A stretch of DNA of 64,000 nt from an uncultured Clostridia bacterium (GCA_934229275.1 CAKQDN010000001.1:1-64000); one strand, 5' to 3'; shown: positions 34,053 through 43,866, numbered from the stretch's first letter. Made by a program: numbers and translations. The notes: a model not told the origin generated them from the sequence alone.

Positions 34053-35927
34053 ATGAATGACGCAACAATCAAAGAATTTTACTACGACGCCGTAGTGGTG
34101 GGCGCGGGACATGCCGGAATAGAGGCTGCTCTCGCGCTTGCCCGTACAGGAAACAACACGCTGGTGCTGTCCGTTTCGCTGGACAACGTCGGCTATCTCG
34201 CGTGCAACCCCAGTATCGGCGGCACGGCAAAAGGTCACCTCGTGCGCGAGGTGGACGCTCTTGGCGGACAAATGGGCATAACCGCAGATAAAACGCTCAC
34301 GCAACTGCGCATGCTCAATTCGTCCAAAGGTCCCGCCGTGTGGTCGCTCCGCGCGCAGGTGGATAAGTACGCCTACCACAACGAGATGAAACGCGTCCTC
34401 GAAACCACTCCCAATCTCACGCTCCGTCAGGGCGAGGCAAAGTCGCTCATCGTCGAAAACGGCACGGTAAAGGGCGTTAAAACGGTGTATAACCTGATTT
34501 ACTACGCGCCCGTCGTCGTGCTTGCGTGCGGCGTGTACTTAAAGTCCACGATAATAGTCGGCGACGTGTTTTTAGACCGCGGACCCGTGTGCTTTGCTCG
34601 GGCAGAATATCTCTCCGACAACCTTCGGTCTCTGGGCCTGGAAGTGCGCCGATTTAAAACCGGAACGCCTGCCCGTATAGACGGTACCACGGTCGATTAT
34701 TCCGCGCTCGAAGTGCAGAAAGGCGAAAACGACATATACTCGTTCTCGGTGATGAGTAAAAAAGTAAACGCAACCAAAAGAGTGTGCTATCTCGGTTATA
34801 CAAACCAAAAAACGCACGAAATAATAAGAAATAATATAAATCTCGCGCCCAAGTATGCCGGACTTATCGACGGCGTCGGACCGCGTTACTGCCCCTCCAT
34901 CGAGGATAAGGTCGTGCGGTTTGCCGATAAGGAACGACATCAGTTTTTCCTCGAACCGGAAGGCGAAGGAACGGTGGAAGCGTACGTTCAGGGAATTTCC
35001 ACGTCGCTGCCGGCGTCCGTTCAGTACGATTTCTATCGCAGCATAAAGGGCTTCGAAAACGTTAAAATCATGCGCGACGCCTACGCGATAGAGTACGACT
35101 GCATAAATCCGCTCGAACTGTATCCCACGCTCGAAACCAAGAAAATAAAGGGCTTGTTCTGCGCCGGTCAGATAAACGGCACCAGCGGCTACGAAGAAGC
35201 GGCGGCTCAGGGCATAATCGCCGGCATAAACGCTTCGCTCGAACTGCGCGGAAAAAAGCAGATAGTGCTTACCCGTGACAACAGTTACATCGGCGTTCTT
35301 ATCGACGACCTCGTAACCGAAGGCACGCAGGAGCCGTACAGAATGATGACCTCGCGCGCGGAATTCCGTCTGTCGTTGCGACAGGACAACGCCGATCTGC
35401 GCCTTACGGAAATCGGACGGGAAGTCGGACTCGTGGACGACAAACGCTATCGCAAACTGCTTAAAAAGAAGCGTGACCTCGCCGCGGCGGAAAAAATTCT
35501 GGACACCGTCGTTCCTCCCAAAGCGTACGCGCCGCTGTTCGAAGAGGCAGGCGAGCCGATCGCGAAAACGGGTCTTAAGTACCGCGACATAATTAAGCGC
35601 CACAACGTCACGGCTTCGCTTTTCAACAAGCATTTCGACGTATTCAAGAAAATGTCGCCCGACGCTGAAAACTGCCTGTTCGTTTCGGTAAAATACGACG
35701 GCTATCTCGCCCGAGCCGAAAAAGCGCGAGCGGAGCAAAAACGCCTCGAAAACACGCCGCTTTCGCCCGACATAAACTACATGAAAGTGGAAGGTTTGCG
35801 GCTCGAAGCGCGCGAAAAACTCAATAAAATCAAGCCGCTGTCCATCGGTCAGGCGGGAAGAATAAGCGGAGTTACGCCCTCGGACGTAAACGTTCTTATA
35901 CTTGCAACGGCAAAACACCTCGTTTAA
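34053..35927 (+). CDS. mnmG: tRNA uridine-5-carboxymethylaminomethyl modification enzyme MnmG
   Basis: FAD enzyme that works with MnmE to modify the wobble uridine of several tRNAs. The 624 residues show the dinucleotide motif VVGAGHAGIEAA (about 14-25), CNPSIGGTAKGHLVREVDALGG, FKTGTPARIDG, YCPSIEDKV, QINGTSGYEEAAAQG and a C-terminal helical MnmE-binding domain ending in SIGQAGRISGVTPSDVNVL. All segments are intact and the length is normal. There is no visible Shine-Dalgarno sequence; the ATG follows an AT-rich tract. MnmE is not in the window. Confidence 0.97.
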   Translation: MNDATIKEFYYDAVVVGAGHAGIEAALALARTGNNTLVLSVSLDNVGYLACNPSIGGTAKGHLVREVDALGGQMGITADKTLTQLRMLNSSKGPAVWSLRAQVDKYAYHNEMKRVLETTPNLTLRQGEAKSLIVENGTVKGVKTVYNLIYYAPVVVLACGVYLKSTIIVGDVFLDRGPVCFARAEYLSDNLRSLGLEVRRFKTGTPARIDGTTVDYSALEVQKGENDIYSFSVMSKKVNATKRVCYLGYTNQKTHEIIRNNINLAPKYAGLIDGVGPRYCPSIEDKVVRFADKERHQFFLEPEGEGTVEAYVQGISTSLPASVQYDFYRSIKGFENVKIMRDAYAIEYDCINPLELYPTLETKKIKGLFCAGQINGTSGYEEAAAQGIIAGINASLELRGKKQIVLTRDNSYIGVLIDDLVTEGTQEPYRMMTSRAEFRLSLRQDNADLRLTEIGREVGLVDDKRYRKLLKKKRDLAAAEKILDTVVPPKAYAPLFEEAGEPIAKTGLKYRDIIKRHNVTASLFNKHFDVFKKMSPDAENCLFVSVKYDGYLARAEKARAEQKRLENTPLSPDINYMKVEGLRLEAREKLNKIKPLSIGQAGRISGVTPSDVNVLILATAKHLV

Positions 35928-35939
35928 GGGGTGTTTTTT
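35912..35939 (+). terminator. Terminator overlapping mnmG stop
   Basis: AAAACACC (35912-35919) pairs with GGTGTTTT, followed by TT and C. The mnmG stop codon lies in the loop. Confidence 0.8.
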
Positions 35940-35992
35940 CTTATAAGCGTGATAAATATGTAAAAAACATGAAAATATTTTTGAAAAACCTA

Positions 35993-36021
35993 TTGATTTT
36001 TGTAAAAAACTGTGTTATAAT
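35993..36021 (+). promoter_or_regulatory. Promoter of spoVG
   Basis: TTGATT (35993-35998), 17 bases, TATAAT (36016-36021). The transcript would start near 36028, right before a GCGGA-AAAA-TCCGC hairpin (36032-36045) that may protect the 5' end. It looks like a vegetative promoter; I did not see a sigma-H pattern. Confidence 0.75.
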
Positions 36022-36078
36022 ACTTAACGAAGCGGAAAAATCCGCAATGCTAAACTAAACAAGAAGGAATCAGGGGCA

Positions 36079-36357
36079 ATGAACATTACTGAAGTACGCG
36101 TAAGACTGGTAAAAAAAGACGAAGGCAAACTCAAAGCGGTTGCAAGCATCACTATCGACGATTGTTTCGTCGTTCACGACGTGAAAATTCTGGAAGGCAA
36201 CGACGATTTCTTTATCGCCATGCCCAGCAAAAAGACGCCCGACGGCGAATATAAGGACATAGTGCATCCGCTCAACACCGAAACTCGCGAACTTATCAAA
36301 AACGCGGTTTTAACCGAATTCGAAAAAGTAAAAGCGGCAGCCGAATCGGAAGAATAA
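36079..36357 (+). CDS. spoVG: SpoVG family RNA-binding regulator
   Basis: A 92-residue member of the SpoVG family, small RNA- and DNA-binding regulators that in Bacillus affect septation and cortex formation and in other genera virulence or metabolism. It opens MNITEVRVRLV, has the family core VASITIDDCFVVHDVKIL and the hallmark FIAMPSKKTPDGEYKDIVHP, and ends in a charged helix. The length is typical. Upstream are a promoter, a 5' hairpin and an AAGGA site. Confidence 0.96.
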   Translation: MNITEVRVRLVKKDEGKLKAVASITIDDCFVVHDVKILEGNDDFFIAMPSKKTPDGEYKDIVHPLNTETRELIKNAVLTEFEKVKAAAESEE

Positions 36358-36429
36358 AATTCGTTTCGCAACGCGAATTACGTTATAGAGCTTAAAAACT
36401 TTTTTCTCCGCAAATGCATATAATTGTGT

Positions 36430-37746
36430 ATGAAGCAACCTTTTATGTGCAAAAAACTGCATTTTATCGGTGCAGGCGGAGTGAGTATGAGCGCGCTTAA
36501 AGACATAGCGGCGCGCTTCGGAGCAACCGTGAGCGGCTCGGACGTCAAGACGGGCGGTCACGACAAGAACAATATTACAGGCAAAGACCTCGTGGTGTAT
36601 TCGGGCGCGATCCCGGACGACAACGAGGAATTGTCGTATGCGCGTAAACTCGGCGTTCCGACCATGGAACGGTCCGGGTTTTTGGCTTTAATTGCGGGAT
36701 TTTTCGATAAAACCGTTGCAGTCGCAGGCTGCCACGGCAAGACCACGACCACCGCCATGCTGGGCGAAACGCTTGCCGTTTTTCATCCTACCGTGCATCT
36801 CGGCGGAGAGTATAAGTTCGGTTACGAGCCGGGCGAAAATCTGTTCGTCACCGAAGCGTGCGAGTACAGGCGCAGTTTTCTCGCTCTTAAGCCCGACGTC
36901 GCGGTGATAACCAACATCGACTTCGACCACCCCGACACCTATCGGAACACGGACGAGGTTTTGCAGGCGTTTTCCGCGTTTATCCGAGGAAGCAGGAAAG
37001 TAATATACAACGGAGACGATCCGCTGCTTAAAAAAACGGTCGAAGGCGGCACGAGCGTGGGTTTCGGCAGCGATAACGACTACGTCGTGCGCGTTTTCGG
37101 CAATTCGTTCGATATGTATTACCGCGACGCGTATGCAGGCACTTTCTCGCCGCGCTTCGATCAGCCGTTCAATATCAAAAACGCCGCGTTGGCGATCGCC
37201 GCGAGTTATTCGCTCGGCACATGTTACCGCGACGTCAAAGCGGGAATAGAGCGGTTCCGCGGAGTTGCAAGGCGTGGCGAAGTCGTGTGCCTGGCGCACG
37301 GCTGCACGGTTATATCCGACTATTCGCATCACCCTGCCGAGATTTCCGAGCGGATTCAGTCGCTTAAAAAGCAGTACGGAGCGGTCGCAGTTATTTTTCA
37401 GCCGCATACGTATTCCCGAACGATCGCGCTCTCAGGCAGGTTTTCCCGCGCGTTCTCGCTCGCCGACGAAACGGTGTTTACCGACACTTTTGCCGCCCGC
37501 GAGAAAAAAGGCGACGACCTTTATATCTACGACCTGTGCCGCGATCACTCCGTATGCTCGTTTGCTCATACGAACGAACTCCGTCCCGAGTACGAGCGGC
37601 TTACGAAAAAATATCCCTGCGTCGCGCTTATGGGAGCCGGCGACTTTCAGGCAAAACTGCTCGAAAAGCGGTCGGATAACGGTGAAATTATGCGAAAATC
37701 GGACGAAAAATCACCGGGGGAAGAAAAAAACGGTCAAATGGGTTGA
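36430..37746 (+). CDS. murC: UDP-N-acetylmuramate--L-alanine ligase
   Basis: Adds the first amino acid of the peptidoglycan stem. The 438-residue Mur ligase has an N-terminal Rossmann domain (HFIGAGGVSMSALKDIA), the ATP-binding P-loop GCHGKTTTT at about residue 101 (Cys replaces the usual Thr), the TEACEY segment, NIDFDHPD, and the central-to-C-terminal SDYSHHPAEI with FQPHTYSR. These fit MurC rather than Mpl. The C-terminal tail (about 25 residues) is charged and probably disordered. I prefer the ATG at 36430 to the TTG at 36424. No ribosome site is seen; TATAAT lies at 36419-36424, immediately before the start. Confidence 0.92.
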   Translation: MKQPFMCKKLHFIGAGGVSMSALKDIAARFGATVSGSDVKTGGHDKNNITGKDLVVYSGAIPDDNEELSYARKLGVPTMERSGFLALIAGFFDKTVAVAGCHGKTTTTAMLGETLAVFHPTVHLGGEYKFGYEPGENLFVTEACEYRRSFLALKPDVAVITNIDFDHPDTYRNTDEVLQAFSAFIRGSRKVIYNGDDPLLKKTVEGGTSVGFGSDNDYVVRVFGNSFDMYYRDAYAGTFSPRFDQPFNIKNAALAIAASYSLGTCYRDVKAGIERFRGVARRGEVVCLAHGCTVISDYSHHPAEISERIQSLKKQYGAVAVIFQPHTYSRTIALSGRFSRAFSLADETVFTDTFAAREKKGDDLYIYDLCRDHSVCSFAHTNELRPEYERLTKKYPCVALMGAGDFQAKLLEKRSDNGEIMRKSDEKSPGEEKNGQMG

Positions 37747-37771
37747 CAAAATCGCGCTCCTTTGGTAAAAT
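37743..37771 (+). promoter_or_regulatory. Promoter of DUF1858-pth-mfd operon
   Basis: TTGACA (37743-37748, overlapping the murC stop), 17 bases, TAAAAT (37766-37771). Confidence 0.75.
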
Positions 37772-37816
37772 CAATAATGCCTGCGGAAAAAGTTTTTCGG
37801 GGCAAGGAGCATACTT

Positions 37817-38020
37817 ATGAACAAGATAAACAAAGATATGACCATCTACGAAGTTATTCAGATAAATCCCGCTCTTGCGGAAGTATTCACCTCTCTCGGC
37901 ATGCACTGCGTCGGCTGCGCGATCGCTCACGGCGAAACGGTGGAAGAGGCTGCCGGCGTTCACGGAATCGACCTCGACCTCATGCTGGAAAAACTCAACG
38001 AAGCGGTTGACGCCGAATAA
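37817..38020 (+). CDS. DUF1858 domain protein (CxxC redox-type)
   Basis: A 67-residue protein that is one complete DUF1858 domain: a helix start KDMTIYEVIQINPALAEVF, then GMHCVGCAIAHGETVEEAA with the paired cysteines of the CxxC motif, and a C-terminal helix. Members are linked to hybrid-cluster proteins and sulfur or redox chemistry, and the cysteines may bind a metal or form a disulfide. It is first in an operon with pth and mfd, with its stop overlapping the pth start (TAATG). The precise role is unknown. Confidence 0.92.
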   Translation: MNKINKDMTIYEVIQINPALAEVFTSLGMHCVGCAIAHGETVEEAAGVHGIDLDLMLEKLNEAVDAE

Positions 38021-38553
38021 TGAAAATAGTCGTAGGACTGGGCAATTTCGGCGATAAGTACGCCTACACTTTTCACAATATGGGTTTTCTCGCCGTCGAG
38101 TGCCTGTGCGACCGATTGGGCTGGAAGTTCGATAAAAAAGAATGCGACAGTCTGGTTGCCGTCGGCTTTATAAAGGGCGAAAAAACCGTGCTTGCCAAGC
38201 CGCTCACCTACATGAATCTTTCGGGCGTGGCGGTAAAGCAACTGCTTGCGAAAAACAAGGCGACGGAAAACGATCTCGTGGTGATTTACGACGACATCGA
38301 CCTTCCCAAAGGCGCTCTCCGCGTGCGTGAAAAAGGCAGCGCCGGCACGCACAACGGTATGCGCAACATCATTGCCGAAATCAAAACCGAAAATTTCCGC
38401 CGCATACGGATCGGAACGGGCAGACCGCCCGAAAACGTTCCGCTTGCCGACTACGTTTTATCCGACGTACCCAAAGCCGAACGCCCTCTCATCGCCAAAG
38501 CCATCGAGAGCGCGGCGGACGAGGCGGAAAAGTTTATAGGCAATAAATCTTGA
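38020..38553 (+). CDS. pth: Peptidyl-tRNA hydrolase
   Basis: Releases peptidyl-tRNA that drops off ribosomes. The 177-residue enzyme has the catalytic His19 in TFHNMGF, Asn9 in GLGNFG (the usual motif is GNPG, so Pro is replaced by Phe), KPLTYMNLSG with the conserved Asn, the catalytic Asp in YDDIDLPKG, and GTHNGMRNI. The fold is otherwise complete. The gene order pth-mfd is typical of Bacillota. Both ends overlap neighbouring genes. Confidence 0.95.
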   Translation: MKIVVGLGNFGDKYAYTFHNMGFLAVECLCDRLGWKFDKKECDSLVAVGFIKGEKTVLAKPLTYMNLSGVAVKQLLAKNKATENDLVVIYDDIDLPKGALRVREKGSAGTHNGMRNIIAEIKTENFRRIRIGTGRPPENVPLADYVLSDVPKAERPLIAKAIESAADEAEKFIGNKS

Positions 38554-41500
38554 ACAAAATAACCGACGTATTCGCTTCCCTTCCGGAAGTGAACAAAATA
38601 TTAAACGACAACCGGGACGGTAAAAAAGTCTCGGTTTTCGGCGTACAAACTTTTTCCCGGGCGGTGATAACCTCGCTTATCGGGTCTGCCGTCGTCGTCT
38701 GTTCCGACTTTTTCACGGCAGGCAGATTCGCGCGCGCTCTTCGCTGCTTTTCGGACGGAGTGGTTCTGCTGAAAGAGAGAGAAGAAACGCTGATAGCCGG
38801 CTGTTTTACGCCCTCGCTTCGCGAACGCTTCACCGCTATGGGCGACGCCGTAACCGGAAAAGCGAAATTCGTGGTAACGACCTCGCGCGCGCTCATGCAA
38901 TTGTACCCCCAAAGAGATACGTTCGCGAAAAGGATTATAACGCTGAAAAAAGGCGGACAAGTCGACCCCGACCTCGCCTCCGAAAAACTGGTCGGTAACG
39001 GGTATAAAAGAGAGGCGCAACTGAGCGACGCGTGCAGATTTTCCCGACGCGGCGACATTCTCGACGTCTACCCGGTAAACGCGTCCTCGCCGTACAGGAT
39101 AGAATTCTTCGGCGACGAAATCGACCGTATAACCGTGCTCGACCCGGAAACGCAATTATCGGTAAAATCCGTTGACGAAGTCGAAATTTATCCCTGTACG
39201 GACGTATTCGATCTGCCCGAAGAGGTCAATCATTTAAATAAATACCTCTGTCCGTCGCTCGCCCCCGACTTCAGAGCGAGAGGCGACGAACTCATATCCG
39301 GCATAGTTTCGGGCGGAAGCGGCAACGAGCGCGATTATCTTCTGCCGCTTTGTCCGCACGAATCGCTTGCATCTTTCCTGCGCGGCAGAACTTTCGTTTT
39401 CGACGAATGTAAGCGCACTTACGACGCTCTCGAAACGGCGTATTCCGAGCATAAACAGCGATTCGAGTCGCTGTTCGGCAAGGGCGAAACGCTCAAATTC
39501 GCGTTTGAAAGCATGCTTTCGCCAGAGCAGGCGGCGGCAATCGACGAGAAAGAACTGTCTTTCCACGCGATAACAAGCACCAACCGCTTTTTCGCTCCGC
39601 AGGAACTGTACGTTTTCCGCACCATGAACGCTCCGAGATACGTCGGCGACCACGCTCAACTGGTAACCGACACGCAAAACTGGACGAGTAAAGGCTATAA
39701 AGTCTGCGTTCTTTGCGCGAACGACAAACTCCGCGAGCACGTTTCGGAACTTTTTGCCGATAATTATGTGGCTTGCTGCGGCGACTATTCGGGCGACGTC
39801 ACCGTCACCGGCGAGAGCGGCGAGAACGGCGAAATTCTGCACGACTTCAAACTTGCCGTCGTGTGCGAAAACGACCTCGTGGGAGCGAAAAACGTTTCGG
39901 TCAAAACCCGACGCCGCAATAATTTCATCGGCGAACCCAAAATCGGCGAATACGTCGTACACGACGTTCACGGCGTGGGCATGTGTGAGGGCGTTAAAAA
40001 AGTCACCGTGGGAACGGTAACGCGCGATTACGTCGTCGTAGGCTATGCCGGCGGCGACAAACTGTACGTCCCGGTCGAAAATCTCGACAGCCTGACCCGG
40101 TACGTTTCGGGCGGTACTCCGCGCTTAAACAAGATGGGCGGAGCCGAATTTACCAAGCAAAAACTAAAAGCGCGCGAATCCATTAAAAAACTGGCGTTCG
40201 ACCTTAAAAGTCTGTACGCCGAGCGGTTCAAGGCAAACGCCTATCGTTACAGCGACGACGACAGCCTTCTGCATGAGTTCGAGAATACGTTCGAATACAC
40301 CGAAACGGACGATCAGTTGCGCGCAGTAAAAGAGTGTCTGGACGACCTGAAATCGCCCAGAATAATGGACCGACTGCTTTGCGGCGACGTCGGTTACGGC
40401 AAAACCGAAGTCGCGCTCCGCGTGGCTTTCAAGGTCATAAGCGAGGGTAAGCAAGTCGCTTTTCTGTCGCCTACGACCGTGCTTGCCAAGCAGCACTACG
40501 CGACCGTCCTTAAAAGAATGAGCGCGTTCGGCGTAAAAGCGGGCAGACTTACCCGTTTCGACAGCCAGGCTGCCGTTAAAAAAACGCTGTCCGACCTTGC
40601 CGCGGGTAAACTCGACATCGTGGTCGGCACGCACAGACTTCTGTCCAAAGACGTCAAATTTTCTGACCTCGGATTGCTGATTCTGGACGAAGAACAGCGT
40701 TTCGGCGTCGGGGACAAGGAAAAGATCAAGAATTTAAGGCGCGAGGTAAACGTTTTAACGCTTTCCGCAACGCCCATACCGCGCACTCTGCACATGTCCA
40801 TGACGGGCATACGCGACATGAGCCTTCTCGAAACGCCGCCTATGAACCGCCTGCCCGTTCAGACCTACGTCACCGAGTACAGCGACGCGCTTTTGTACGA
40901 CGCGATAACGAGGGAGATGGGTAGAGAGGGACAGACTTTCGTCGTTTATAACCGGGTAGAGGACATAGATCGGTTCGCGGCAAAGGTTAAAACCATCGTG
41001 CCGGACGCAAAAATAATCGTGGCTCACGGTCAGATGCCGGAGAGCGAACTGGAAAAAGCCGTTGACGCATTCGTTTCGGGCGACGGCGACGTCATGGTGT
41101 CGAGTACCATCATCGAAAACGGCGTGGATATTCCGCGCGCAAACACGCTTATCGTGGCGGACGCCGACAGAATGGGGCTGAGTACTCTTTATCAACTCCG
41201 CGGCAGAGTGGGCAGAAGCGATCGCACGGCATACGCTTTCTTCACTTATCGCAGCAATAAAGTGCTTTCAAAAGAAGCGTTCGAGCGGCTCGAATCCATC
41301 GGTAAGTATACGGAATTGGGCAGCGGCTTCAAAATCGCCATGCGCGACCTCGAAATACGCGGAGCAGGCAATATTCTGGGTGCCGAGCAGCACGGTCATA
41401 TGGAAAAAGTGGGCTACGACACCTACTGCGCTCTTCTGGAAGAAGTGCTGGGAGAAATGGACGGAAAACCGCCGGTCGTCAAAAAGGAAGTGCGCATGTC

Positions 41501-41912
41501 CGTGGACTACGGCACGTTCGTCCCCGACGGCTACGTCACCGATCCCGAATGGAAACTTCGCCTGTACTCGCGCATATCCCGGGTATGCTCGACCGATGAG
41601 AGAAACGCTCTTCTTAGCGAACTCGCGGACATGTACGGACCGGTTCCCGACGGCGTCAAAAACCTCGTCAACGTCGCGCTTATCAAAAATCTCGCGGCGG
41701 AAGCCGGCGCAAGCGGCGTCGTAATGAACAAAAGAGAAAGCAAAGTGGTGTTCGACCTTATAAAAGACATATCGCCCGACTGCTATGCGGCGGCGCTTAA
41801 ATGCGGCGCAAAACTGGCAGGAGAGGAAAAGCCGGCGCTCAGATTCAACAACAATAACGATTTATTGAAATTTTTACGCAATTGTCGTAATTTGAGGTTG
41901 AAAAACGTTTGA
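38550..41912 (+). CDS. mfd: Transcription-repair coupling factor
   Basis: Removes RNA polymerase stalled at DNA lesions and recruits UvrA. The 1120 residues show the UvrB-like N-terminal part, the RNA polymerase-interacting CarD-like domain (GEYVVHDVHGVGMCEG, about 465), the superfamily 2 translocase with Walker A CGDVGYGKTE (about 611) and DEEQRFG (about 713), the TRG motif region with RGRVGRSDRTAYAF, and the C-terminal autoinhibitory domain. I use the TTG at 38550, which overlaps the pth stop by four bases; no better start was found and the ribosome site is weak. Confidence 0.96.
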   Translation: MNKITDVFASLPEVNKILNDNRDGKKVSVFGVQTFSRAVITSLIGSAVVVCSDFFTAGRFARALRCFSDGVVLLKEREETLIAGCFTPSLRERFTAMGDAVTGKAKFVVTTSRALMQLYPQRDTFAKRIITLKKGGQVDPDLASEKLVGNGYKREAQLSDACRFSRRGDILDVYPVNASSPYRIEFFGDEIDRITVLDPETQLSVKSVDEVEIYPCTDVFDLPEEVNHLNKYLCPSLAPDFRARGDELISGIVSGGSGNERDYLLPLCPHESLASFLRGRTFVFDECKRTYDALETAYSEHKQRFESLFGKGETLKFAFESMLSPEQAAAIDEKELSFHAITSTNRFFAPQELYVFRTMNAPRYVGDHAQLVTDTQNWTSKGYKVCVLCANDKLREHVSELFADNYVACCGDYSGDVTVTGESGENGEILHDFKLAVVCENDLVGAKNVSVKTRRRNNFIGEPKIGEYVVHDVHGVGMCEGVKKVTVGTVTRDYVVVGYAGGDKLYVPVENLDSLTRYVSGGTPRLNKMGGAEFTKQKLKARESIKKLAFDLKSLYAERFKANAYRYSDDDSLLHEFENTFEYTETDDQLRAVKECLDDLKSPRIMDRLLCGDVGYGKTEVALRVAFKVISEGKQVAFLSPTTVLAKQHYATVLKRMSAFGVKAGRLTRFDSQAAVKKTLSDLAAGKLDIVVGTHRLLSKDVKFSDLGLLILDEEQRFGVGDKEKIKNLRREVNVLTLSATPIPRTLHMSMTGIRDMSLLETPPMNRLPVQTYVTEYSDALLYDAITREMGREGQTFVVYNRVEDIDRFAAKVKTIVPDAKIIVAHGQMPESELEKAVDAFVSGDGDVMVSSTIIENGVDIPRANTLIVADADRMGLSTLYQLRGRVGRSDRTAYAFFTYRSNKVLSKEAFERLESIGKYTELGSGFKIAMRDLEIRGAGNILGAEQHGHMEKVGYDTYCALLEEVLGEMDGKPPVVKKEVRMSVDYGTFVPDGYVTDPEWKLRLYSRISRVCSTDERNALLSELADMYGPVPDGVKNLVNVALIKNLAAEAGASGVVMNKRESKVVFDLIKDISPDCYAAALKCGAKLAGEEKPALRFNNNNDLLKFLRNCRNLRLKNV

Positions 41913-41937
41913 TTTATCAATCGTAATATGGTATAAT
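41909..41937 (+). promoter_or_regulatory. Promoter of foldase lipoprotein gene
   Basis: TTGATT (41909-41914, overlapping the mfd stop), 17 bases, TATAAT (41932-41937). An 80-base leader follows. Confidence 0.75.
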
Positions 41938-42018
41938 ACTTTAGGCTGATATTGTCTACCTTGACAGTCAGACGCTTATTCCGCGCACAGGCGCGATAAT
42001 ATAGTAAAGAGGAACAAA

Positions 42019-43866
42019 ATGCGTAAAAGAATTATTTGTCTAATTGTTGCAATCGTTATGTGCTGCTCGGTATTCGCCGGCTGCAATCTCGTTACGTTCG
42101 ATCAGGAACGCGACGACAACAAAGTGGTTATCACCGTCGCTTCGTACGAAATCAAGTCGCCCGACGGACAGAAAACCTATAAAACCGAAGAGAGCAAGAT
42201 TTACAAAAGCGAGTTCAAGACGGTTTATAATTATTACACTTACTACTATCAGCAGTACTACGGTTTTTCCGCAGAACAGGTAGTCGAATTGCTCGTCGAA
42301 AACCTTGCGACCGAGAAGATCGTGCTTAATCTCGCAAACGCGTACATCGATTTCGGCTATATTTCCATCGATACCTACGATCGCAACACCATCGATCAGA
42401 ACGTGTACGCCGCAATCGACAGCGCGATTTCTTCCGCTCGTACCGAAGTTCTGGAAGAGCGCGGCATAACCGTTCCCGATGACGACGACGATCACGACCA
42501 CGATCATGACGGCGACGACGATGACGGCGACAGCACCACCTATCCCGTAAAGGATCAGACTTCCGGTGCGTACGACGGTATGGCTCGCGACAAACTGATC
42601 GAAATCTGCCTCGAAAGAGGAATTCTCACCGTTCCGGCAAACGACAAAGAGCAGGACAAGCAGGACGCAATCACCGTTCGCCAACTTAAAAATCTGCTCA
42701 CGAAAGACGATCGCAAGCACGTCGAAGCCTGGAAGCCGTCTTTGTCCAAATATCCCGGACTCAACGCATACGATCAGGAAAGCCGCTCGCTCGAAATCGA
42801 ATCGTTCAAGCGTGCGCTCAAAAATATCAAAACCACCGTCCTCGCTTCGCGCAGTATCACCGAAGAACAGAAAAAGGCAGTGGAAGAAGATTACAAAAAC
42901 TTCGATAAAATTACCAACGAAAAGGGCGTAAGTTACGTCTACGGCGCGCTTCAGGGTACTACCACGGCATATCTGCTCGCGGGTAAAAACTACGAAGATC
43001 AGCAGAAAATGACTCTTATCGAAGAGTATATAACCGGCACCGTCGAAGTTACCCGCGCAGACGTCGAAGCGGTGTACGCAAGCACGCTCGCCGATCAGAA
43101 AAAGTCCTATGCCGACGAATCGGCTTACGAAAGCGCGATAAGTAGCGATACCAAACTGCTCTACTTCCGCGACTCGAACCACTTCTTCGTCAAGCACATC
43201 CTTATTCCGTTCAGCGACGCGCAGACCGCGGCTCTTAAAGCTTACAAGTCCGGCGTCGAAGCGTCCGTCGGCGGCAACTACGAAGACTATCGCAATCGTC
43301 TCGCAAACGAAATCATGTCGTACGAACACGTTGACGGCGAAAACTACGGCAAACCCGTTTCGCTTAACGTAATCTACAACGAAATCCTCAACAAGGTCAA
43401 CGGAGCGGCAACTCTGTACGAAAAGGAACGCGCGTTCGACGACCTTATTTACAAATACAACACCGACCCCGGAATTTTCGGTAAAACTTACGGATATATG
43501 GAAAAATACGAACTTGGTTCTTCCACCGAAAGTTATGTTGCCGAATTCGCGGCAGCGGCAAGAAAACTGTACGAAGGCGGCGTCGAAGGCGCTCTGTCCG
43601 AAAAAGTCGTAACCGACTACGGCGTGCACGTTCTCTATCTGTCCAAACTGCCCAAGGCAGGCGAAGTCGTCGGTCTTGACGGATATTATTCCTACGGTCA
43701 GTACGATTCGGTTTACGCCGCTATGGAAAGCACCGCGCTCACCGCAAAGGAAAACGCAGCGTTCTCGCAGTGGAGAAGCCAGCAGGTCGCTCGCTACTAC
43801 AAAGGCGATGCCGATAACGCAAGCGTGGTTTCCGTAAACGAAAAAGAAACCAAAGCAGTTATCTGA
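42019..43866 (+). CDS. PpiC/SurA-type foldase lipoprotein with Asp/His-rich insert
   Basis: A 615-residue lipoprotein (lipobox VFAGC, Cys22). The C-terminal half resembles parvulin-type foldases such as PrsA: FVKHILIPFSD (about 394), PGIFGKTYGYM (about 491) and the end of the domain DYGVHVLYLSKLP (about 533). The N-terminal half is SurA/PrsA-like and helical. An unusual tract of Asp and His (DDDDDHDHDHDGDDDDGD, about residues 154-171) separates it from a short SAP-like segment (MARDKLIEICLERGIL). The tract could bind divalent metal. It is much longer than PrsA (about 290 residues). It is monocistronic. Confidence 0.82.
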   Translation: MRKRIICLIVAIVMCCSVFAGCNLVTFDQERDDNKVVITVASYEIKSPDGQKTYKTEESKIYKSEFKTVYNYYTYYYQQYYGFSAEQVVELLVENLATEKIVLNLANAYIDFGYISIDTYDRNTIDQNVYAAIDSAISSARTEVLEERGITVPDDDDDHDHDHDGDDDDGDSTTYPVKDQTSGAYDGMARDKLIEICLERGILTVPANDKEQDKQDAITVRQLKNLLTKDDRKHVEAWKPSLSKYPGLNAYDQESRSLEIESFKRALKNIKTTVLASRSITEEQKKAVEEDYKNFDKITNEKGVSYVYGALQGTTTAYLLAGKNYEDQQKMTLIEEYITGTVEVTRADVEAVYASTLADQKKSYADESAYESAISSDTKLLYFRDSNHFFVKHILIPFSDAQTAALKAYKSGVEASVGGNYEDYRNRLANEIMSYEHVDGENYGKPVSLNVIYNEILNKVNGAATLYEKERAFDDLIYKYNTDPGIFGKTYGYMEKYELGSSTESYVAEFAAAARKLYEGGVEGALSEKVVTDYGVHVLYLSKLPKAGEVVGLDGYYSYGQYDSVYAAMESTALTAKENAAFSQWRSQQVARYYKGDADNASVVSVNEKETKAVI

